From Cycas panzhihuaensis (Eukaryota > Cycadophyta), in contig CM041465.1 of assembly GCA_023213395.1 (NCBI GenBank), positions 165,237,741 through 165,301,740 of the forward strand: a stretch of 64,000 nt of DNA. Direction: 5' to 3'. A program made the position numbers and the translations under genes. Within the stretch, counting starts at the first letter, position 1. Every line of letters begins with the position of its first letter. The notes beneath the pieces were generated by a model. It did not search any database and was not told the origin of the DNA. It worked only from the letters and a program-made list of their open reading frames with translations. Of this stretch, positions 56,400 to 64,000 are shown one piece after another.

Positions 56400-57750
56400 A
56401 GCGTCTTCCTAGTTCTTAATCTCCTTTAATATCTTTTGGGAGAGAGGGTTACTTTAGTAGTCTTAGATTGGTTTACCTATCTAGTTAGGAATGTCTACTA
56501 ACATTAGTTGTGAGATTTCTCTACTATTGTTCTTTAGCATTCATGTTAATACATCCATAATAACATTTTCTTTCCCCTTTTTATATAAGATCCTAAAATC
56601 AAATGTCTAAAGCTTGTTAACCCACTTTTGCTGTTCATTTGAGAGATTTTTCTAGTTGAGAAAATAGTTGAGACTATCGTGCTTTGTTTTTACTATAAAT
56701 TTATTTCCAAGTAAGTATTAATATCATTAGTGGATGGCATGTATAATTATAAGCATTTCTTCATCATATATAGGTTTTAGTTGCTCCTTACTATTTAAGT
56801 TTTTACATTCATATGCTATTGGTCACTCATTTTGAAAGAGGACTACCCCTATCCCTGTTCATGATGCATTATACTCTAAAGTGAAGGATTAGGAGAAATC
56901 TAGAGCTACAAGCATAAGGGTAGTGATCATGGCCTTTTTGAGATCTTGAAAAGCATTCTCTATGGTGGAGTTCCAATTAAAAGCATCTTTCTTAGTGAGA
57001 TGTATTAAAGGTGATGTAATGTAGGTGTAACCTTTAATAAATTTCCCAAGAAATCTAACTACACTTAAAAAAGCCTGGATCCCTATCACATTCTTAGGGA
57101 TTGGCCAGTTGATGATAACTTAAAAATTATTGGGATCCATCCTTATCCTTTCTTGTGTGATGATGTTTCCTAGATATTCAAGTTTCATTCTCCCAAAGGT
57201 GCATTTTTTATTATTAGCAAAAAACTAATTGCTCTTTAGAATCTATAAAATAACCTTGATATGCTCTAAGCACTCCATCTATGTTATGGTATAAATTAAG
57301 ATTTCATCAAAGAAAACTAATATAAATTTCCATAAGAAAGGTTTTAATGTGGTATTCATAGTGCTTTACAAGGTTGTTAGGGTGTTAGTTAAACCAAATG
57401 ACATAACTCTAAATTTGAATAATCCTTCATATGTGTAGAATCTTGTCTTATATATATCTTTTGCTTTGATGTGAATATGATAATATCCTAATCGAAGGTC
57501 AATTTTCAAGAAATAATTTGCTCCATGTATTTCATCTAGTAAGTCATATATTTATAGGATGGAATAGTAATTCTTGATCATAATTTTGTTTAGGCCCCTA
57601 TAGTTAATGCATATATGATAAGTCCTATCATTTTCTTATTTTAATATGATTGGAGATGTAAATGGGCTAGCGTTTTTTGTAATATTTTCTTGGTACAAAA
57701 GGTCCTTAATTATTTGCTTGATTTCTCTCTTAAGATGATAGGGATGGTGA
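56400..57750 (-). pseudogene. Element G reverse transcriptase and RNase H
   Basis: Minus-strand pieces: ALTIGA-like and YMTYxMKYMEQIISxKLTFD (RT fingers/palm, about 57600-57480), NLELCHLVxLTP, then the thumb/connection in 57089-56889 (SVVRFLGKFIKGYTYITSPL, FNWNSTIENAFQDLKKAM). The latter block is highly typical of gypsy RT-RNase H. Badly decayed. Confidence 0.82.
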
Positions 57751-58299
57751 CATGGAAAAATGTTTACTAATACTACTTTTAGTACTAATTCAATAGCGAG
57801 TTAGCAACCACAATCTAGAGGAAGCTCCAATAGGAGTTCCTCGAATACTAAGCTATATTAGTCTATGATTTCTTAAACCTTGGCGAGAATATCTTCTATC
57901 ATGATCTTATAATATGTTATTATATACATGGATAGGTTCTTCTTTAATATCTTCTCCATGCGATGCGATGATACTAACTATATTAGAGGTATAGGAGGAG
58001 TTTGTAGCATATAACAATGCCCCTTTTAGTGAAAGCTCATGAATTGTATTCTATAATTTGTGACCATATTCCCTAGTATTTATAACCATTGTATCCCTAA
58101 CACAACATCAACTCCTCCTACTACTATTACAAACATGTAGGTGATTACTAAGTAATATTTAATCTGGAGGTTCACCTTTTAATAATACCCTCTGCAAGTC
58201 ATGGATTTCCCATCGACAATGATAACCTAGAAAGCGTTAAGTGCTTTTATGGGTAATCCTAATTTCTCTATTATTATTTAATTAATAAAGTTGTGAATA

Positions 58300-59650
58300 C
58301 TCCCATTATTAATCAGAATGGAAAGTGGTGTCCATTGGATTAGCCCCTAGAACTATAATGTTTGAGGGATGTCACTTTATCCCATGACAGCCTAAAATGA
58401 TATATATATGTTCTTAGTATCTAAATCCAAAAGGTCTTCTATTCCAATTTTCTCATTTTCTTTTGGAGTCTTTCCTTCTCCTTCTTCTTCTACAATAGTC
58501 ATCTCTTCATTTTGGTTCATAAAGACCTTCTTTCTTAGGCATTGATGGTCTTTATTCCATTTTCTTATGCACTTATAGTATGTTCCTCTCTTAAGATGCT
58601 CTTCTCTTAATACCCCGCTTGTTTCATTTGTACTTCTTCCTATGATTTGTAGGTCTACTTTTGTCCTTGACTTGGTCCAATTACGATTAGAGCCAGAGTT
58701 TTAGTAGAATATTGGCTCACTCTAATAAATATAAGTAGGTTTACTTCCCTTAAATTTAGCTTCAATATTTTATGTGAGAGTGATTACTTCTCTTATATTA
58801 GTGGCCCTCATTATTTTAATGTGATACTTGATGTGGTCTTTAAGCCCATTGATGTATGTTTATATGATGCACTCAACTGATATGTGATCAATGATCAAGT
58901 AATGAAGGGCTTAGAACTACTATATATATGTTTGAACTATTCCATTTTGTTATAACTAGGTTAGTTAAGTAAAGTGGTCTATATTCCATGAGTCTTTGTA
59001 TTGGTCTCTTAACCCTACCTTTAAGGATTGCTAAGATTCAATGGAAATATTTGTGTGGACTTTCATCTACTTATGAAACCATCTCAAAGCTTTTTTGTAT
59101 AAGTGGAGAGAAGTTGTTAAGACTTTATCTTTGTTGGATAATCTATAGACTTGAAAATAGGTTTTTATCTACACTATCTAGCTTTGGATACCCCTTGATC
59201 TGTCTAGGTTAAACTTCTCTAATATAAATTTTGTTCCCTTAAGATTATTATTTGAGTCAAAATTCCTCTGGTTCCTTTATTGGAAATCTCTTAGGTTTTT
59301 ATATTCTATCCTGGCAGTCCCTTTAGTTCCTTTATTCTTAGAATTCTTTACTAATTTCTTTGATCCTTGAGGATCTTTCTACACCTAAAGATTCTCCCTC
59401 TAGTAATATTAGGTGCAATCTCCTAGTTATGCTAGCCATTAAAGATTTAAGGGAGGATTTCTAATTTGTTATATCATCATTTAAGTTGTCTATCTAATTG
59501 CTTATATTCCCTATTGATATCGATTGAGTGTTTACCATCTTGTTTTGTTAAAATATTCTTTTGTATCTTAACTCTGTATAGGGATGCAATGTGAAGATTT
59601 TGGGAAGGGGAAGGAGGGAGGGGTAATTTTGCTCTTTTTCCCTTAATTTT
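58300..59650 (-). pseudogene. Element G gag with zinc knuckle
   Basis: A knuckle near 58590-58520 reads YYKCIRKWNKDHQC (C-x2-C-x4-H-x4-C, first Cys now Tyr). It is followed by MNQNEEM and an acidic linker to the protease region. Gag capsid traces lie in 59300-58750. The ORF at 59692-59477 may be its N-terminus (a coiled, basic stretch), but this is not certain. Confidence 0.6.
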
Positions 59651-59710
59651 TCTTACTAAACTAGAAATATTTGCCATCAGGATAGCTTCCAATAAAGCTT
59701 TGATACCACT

Positions 59711-59870
59711 TGTAGTGTGCTTGAATAATCTTTTAGAAATAAAGAGAGTAAAAGTAGAATAAAATATCCAAAATATATCTTTGATACTAGCAATTTAGAG
59801 AAGTATGAAATATCTATGTCTAATATTTGTGAAATAATAGAAAATTATGGTAAAATTATGAAGTGTAAAT
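59711..59870 (-). repeat. Element G 5' LTR, first segment
   Basis: TGTAGTGTGCTTG through GAAGTGTAAAT, matching 54640-54800. It is interrupted by H at 59871, continues at 63752 after the duplicated TAAAT, and runs off the window at 64000. Confidence 0.88.
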
Positions 59871-60196
59871 TATTAGAAAATAAATTTATTATGAAAAATA
59901 ATACATGAATATGGTGAGTGAATGATAAAGCAATAAGGCACAAGAGAGACTAAGCATGTATAAGTTAATATAGTAAAATGAAAGAATAACTAAACCTCAA
60001 ATTAGAAAGAAGGATGATGTACATACTTATAATACAACTCATCACTTGTGTAAGAACCCTCATTGGTCAACTTGTTATGGGATGGCATATATTTCTATAT
60101 GGCACACAACTTAAGGAGATCTTAAATATAAAATACAAATAAATCTAAAGAGAGTATGAATGGGGATAATTATATAATTAATTATTACATTCAATA
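59871..60196 (-). repeat. Element H 3' LTR
   Basis: TATTAGAAAATAAAT to CATTCAATA. If the TAAAT duplication marks the ends, the LTR terminates in TATT/AATA rather than TG/CA. Confidence 0.85.
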
Positions 60197-60607
60197 TTTC
60201 CTTATTGTAATAGATAATTACATAAAGTGAAATATCACATCAAAGATATAAATCTAAGTCTTTAAATAAGTTTTAGAACATAAACTATTACAAGGATGTA
60301 ATTAGTTACTCACATCTATATGAAGAGAACTCCATTCACTGGACCACATTGGTAACCAACCACTGTGACTACTAGTTAGGTAGGATGTTCCTTTGTGTAT
60401 ATGGTGCAATCAACACCAAGTCAACTTCACCCTAGGAACATGCTGTCCTGTGTAGCCAAATAAGTAAGTTGATGAAGAAATATATAAGGGTAACTGAAAA
60501 GGAGTCCCACCTCGTACCTATATAGGACAATACAAGTATCTTCTTTAGCTTCAATGAGCAGAAAACAAATGGCTTTAAGGCCTTACAATCACACTATGTC
60601 CTCAACT

Positions 60608-60752
60608 TACCTCTATGGGCTTCAAATCATACCTCTATGGGCTAAAATAATGCCTCTATGGGTTACATCATGCCACTATGAGCTTATAACATGTCTCTAA
60701 AAGCTTCAACATACTTCAATTAGCTTATAATAACCTCTTTTGGCTAAAATGT
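60608..60752. repeat. Degenerate tandem array, unit about 21 bp
   Basis: About seven units of the type CCTCTATGGGCTTCAAATCAT, drifting to CCTCTTTTGGCTAAAATG at the end. Confidence 0.75.
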
Positions 60753-62849
60753 CTAGTAATAATTGTCATAAATATGATTGAAAAAGTAGATGTGACTAAA
60801 ATACAATGTAAACAACTCTCTCAAATGATAAATTTTAATGATTTTTTAACAAGTATAGGTTCTCTAGAGTCTAAAATGAGGTTATATGATAAATTATACA
60901 TATTACCCGCCATTTGGGGTATACTATATTAATAGAATATAGAAGAAATGATATGGAACCTTAAAAAGTACATGTATATGCTTGTAAATGTTGAGAAAAT
61001 AAAGAAAAATAAAGTTTTTAAAAAAAAATTTGATTTTGAGGTGGAATATCTACATTAAATCAACTCCAAATACTAGTAAGTGACATGTTAAAATAGATCT
61101 CTATCAATTATGAACCCAATATAACTAACAAGACTAAAAATAGAGTTTGTATGCTTGAGTTACATGTAAGAAACTAATAATGACTCCTGAAAAGGTCAAA
61201 AAAATTAGGAGTATAAGCCCTTTCACTGACTGGATGACAGTCATATGAGTGCTCAATGTGACTAGGGGCTAAAGGGCCAGGGGGGTATAGGCTCAAAAAA
61301 ATATTAAATTTGATTAATGATATTTTTGCATTTACAAATACTATAAACCCTTCTTCATAAAATTTGATGTTTAGATAAAGATAATAATATGTCTATCCAA
61401 AGTAAAAACTTTAATTAATCAAATAAAATACCCCTAAATATTTAGGATTTTAATTTACCATTATTATTTCTATTTAAAAATTTTAGTGTAGCTACTATTA
61501 TTATTGGGCTTCTATTAGTAGGATGATGCAATGATGGAGACAATGTACAAGGCAACTATTATGAGTTTTGAGAGTGATGCATGATAAATGTATGGAATAA
61601 GCTCGATGATCTTTGATTGTAAGAGCGACTCAAGTAGGATGATGATGAGGAGGATGTTAAAGAGGTGTTTGATCGGGTTCATTCGATTTCCATGGAAGCT
61701 TGATGATAGGGGTGAAGTGACAAGGCATTCATAATTTTATTCAATATTTCAACATGTAGGGTTCTACCCTTTTTAGGTGTGAAGGGCTATTGGTACTTTG
61801 AGTAGCAATAACATCTTGTCATTTGCATGCTTATCCAACTTGGGCTCAAACCAAAGTAATATGCTTATTCTTTAGGAGAGTTGCACCAATGCATTCGACT
61901 CTACAAGTGATTGACTTGTAATTCTTACTTTGGCAAATATATCTTACCTAAACTTACTGCATTTATAGCATTAATCATATTAATAGATAGCCTTGTTTGA
62001 GGTACAAAGATATTTTCATTCAGTAAAGGAGGTTCCTTAAACACCCAAATATTAGAAGCCTTTTCTATAGGAAAACTATTCATCTATCCTCTAAGTGAAC
62101 ATCTCACTATATATATGTTAGAATTAGGCACTCCTCTAAAGAAACTAGAGTAACACTCTTTTTCAAAGGAATCATCAATTTGGTAATGAAAAAAATAAGG
62201 GAAGGTTAATGATGTCTTATTTTACATTGTTAAATCTACTATGAGGAGCTCCTTCTCTGTTTATAACATTTCTTACTAATGCTTTCATGCAAACAATCTT
62301 ATAATATTGACATTCTCATTCATTCCATATGATGAATTTGATATGTATGAACTGATAATATATGAATAGAGATACAAGAGCTACAACAACTAGGATGCCT
62401 TCTAATTCCTTATAGTCAACATGCTAAGGGTGATTTATTCTTCATTTATTTCTGCAACTATATTCAACTATTTTCTTCTCCACTTTTCATAGTTTTTTTT
62501 TTTTCCTTTTAGCATATACATATTAGATAAAAAATATTTTGGTGGCTTTAGATCTAGTAGTAGATCTTTATGATAGGATACTTGCAAAGGCCTTTAGATT
62601 GAGGCTTAAAAAATAGCCATAAAAGCATTTTTATACTAGTAGAATCTCATCATCTATAGGGTGATCAAGCTTGTAACTAGTGTTAAAATCTACCTCATTT
62701 CTTTTTTTGCAAACAATAGCTTCAAATTTAACATTTCTGTGACCTCCAAGAGAGCCTACATATAATAGTATAATAGGATACCACATGCATATATAATACT
62801 CATGAAAAACTTTTTAATGCATAAAAAAGATTTGTTATTTTGTACCTCC

Positions 62850-63080
62850 TTTTGTAGCTCCAAATAGGTTCAATAACAACTTTAAAAAATATTTATTTTA
62901 GCAACTTCATAAATTACTTCAAGACAGCCCTCAAAACAACATTTAAACTTCTTTAAATTAGGATTCAAATAACCCTTTTAGTAGCTACAAATAGCCTTCA
63001 AATAGTATTTAAAATAGCTTTAAAAAGAAACTTTTAACAACTTTAATTAAGTTTCAAAATAACCTTTTAATAGCTTCAGA
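62850..63080. repeat. Degenerate tandem array, unit about 20 bp
   Basis: Repeated phrases such as TTCAAATAACCCTTTTAGTAG, TTCAAATAGTATTTAAAATAG and TTCAAAATAACCTTTTAATAG. Confidence 0.55.
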
Positions 63081-63153
63081 ATATCCCCTTAAAATTTTGA
63101 AAATTAGTGATAAATATAGCCCCAAATATAACTCAAATGATAGAAATCAATCC

Positions 63154-63257
<104 letters not shown>

Positions 63258-63410
63258 GTAGTAGAAAGTAGCTTTGAATATCTTAAAAATGGTTAAAAAT
63301 AAGTCACTAATTAAGCACAAAATAGGTTTATCAAACAGCTTGGTAAGCCTTTAAAAATCTTCAAAAGAATAAGCTGTAAAATATTGCACTCAAGGATTCA
63401 AACTTTAGGC

Positions 63411-63420
63411 TCTGATACCA
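63411..63420 (-). other. Element H primer-binding site (tRNA-iMet)
   Basis: TCTGATACCA, complement TGGTATCAGA, abutting the right LTR. Confidence 0.9.
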
Positions 63421-63746
63421 TATTAGAAAATAAATCTGCTATGAAAAATAATGGATTAATATGATGAGTAAATGATAAAGAAATAAGGCATAAGAGAGAT
63501 TAATCATATACAAGTTAACACAATGGAATAGAAGAATGACTAAACCTTAAATTAGAAAGAAGGATGATGTATATATTTATAGTGCAACTCACCACTTATA
63601 TGAGAACCCTCATTGGTCATTTTGTTGTGGGCTAGCATACATTTCTATATGGAACACAACTCAAGGAGACCTCAAATATAAAATACAAATAAATCTAGAG
63701 AGAGTATCAATGGGGATAATTATGTAATTAGGTATTACACCCAATA
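63421..63746 (-). repeat. Element H 5' LTR
   Basis: 326 bp, same length as the left copy, TATTAGAAAATAAATC to CACCCAATA. Confidence 0.88.
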
Positions 63747-63751
63747 TAAAT

Positions 63752-64000
63752 GATGAGATAACACCTTATAATAATCCCCTCTTCAAGGCAAGGTTCCTTC
63801 CAAAGAAAATGCAAGCTTAAGTCCAAAAATACAATATCCAAGACTTTGGTGATGATAAGTTAAAATGAGCCCCATTTTCCTTTTACATAGGCGAGCAGGA
63901 ATCTAGGTGAATGTTGGCCAAAAAGTGGAATGTTAGTCAACCAAAAGGAGTAGTGCAAGTAGACCAGAATTAAGGGTTTTCTAGATTATTTGAGGTCAAC
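63752..64000 (-). repeat. Element G 5' LTR, second segment (cut by window end)
   Basis: GATGAGATAACACC to AGGTCAAC aligns with 54802-55018 of the left LTR (GATAAGATAATACC to AGGTTGGC). Confidence 0.85.

Noticed and set aside
60608-60752. CRISPR-like array
   Set aside because: The units are short, contiguous and without unique spacers, in a plant retroelement. It is a degenerate tandem repeat.

Overview
This 64 kb window is plant nuclear DNA made almost entirely of old, nested LTR retrotransposons. I found no intact host gene, rRNA, tRNA or CRISPR array. The sequence is very AT-rich and poor in CpG. Every gag or pol frame is broken mainly by TAG/TAA at places where the family has Gln or Trp, and conserved Cys and Asp codons show matching G-to-A changes. 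This is what long-term deamination of methylated cytosines does to silenced elements. It suggests a large plant genome that keeps its dead retroelements. A gymnosperm is most likely, and a GC-poor one such as Welwitschia would fit; the species is inference.

Left part (1-33.5 kb). A Tat-like Ty3/gypsy remnant (J, + strand, 1-3438) ends at a polypurine tract and the start of an LTR. Next comes a three-level nest, resolved through LTR pairs, target-site duplications (TSDs), primer-binding sites and split reading frames. Copia A (+, 4607-33464, TSD TGAAT) was split by copia B (-, 7496-30864). B was split twice: by copia C (+, 9306-19076, TSD ATTTT) inside its reverse transcriptase, and by copia D (-, 22477-28908, TSD GCTGG/GTTGG) inside its leader.

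Right part (33.5-64 kb). Copia I (+, to 39623) is cut in its RNase H by an element K, of which only the 5' LTR, primer-binding site and leader are visible. A gypsy element F (+) follows, and its 5' LTR was split by gypsy E (-, 40816-51335, TSD ACAAC). F was split again after its protease by a chromovirus G (-, from 54640 past the window end). The 5' LTR of G is itself split by a small element H (-, 59871-63746, TSD TAAAT) with no recognisable coding region.

The most unusual object is element E. Its gag-pol keeps one reading frame over about 2,230 codons with no net frameshift, and its Gag carries four CCHC zinc knuckles in a row. Downstream of integrase lies an extra 421-codon ORF whose in-frame stops are all at CAA/CAG-type positions. 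Directly upstream of that ORF is a five-unit array built on TGCGTACC and its inverse, and the same word is scattered through the LTRs. A second notable pattern is a leader block of about 430 bp shared by copia elements A, B and C although their LTRs look unrelated.
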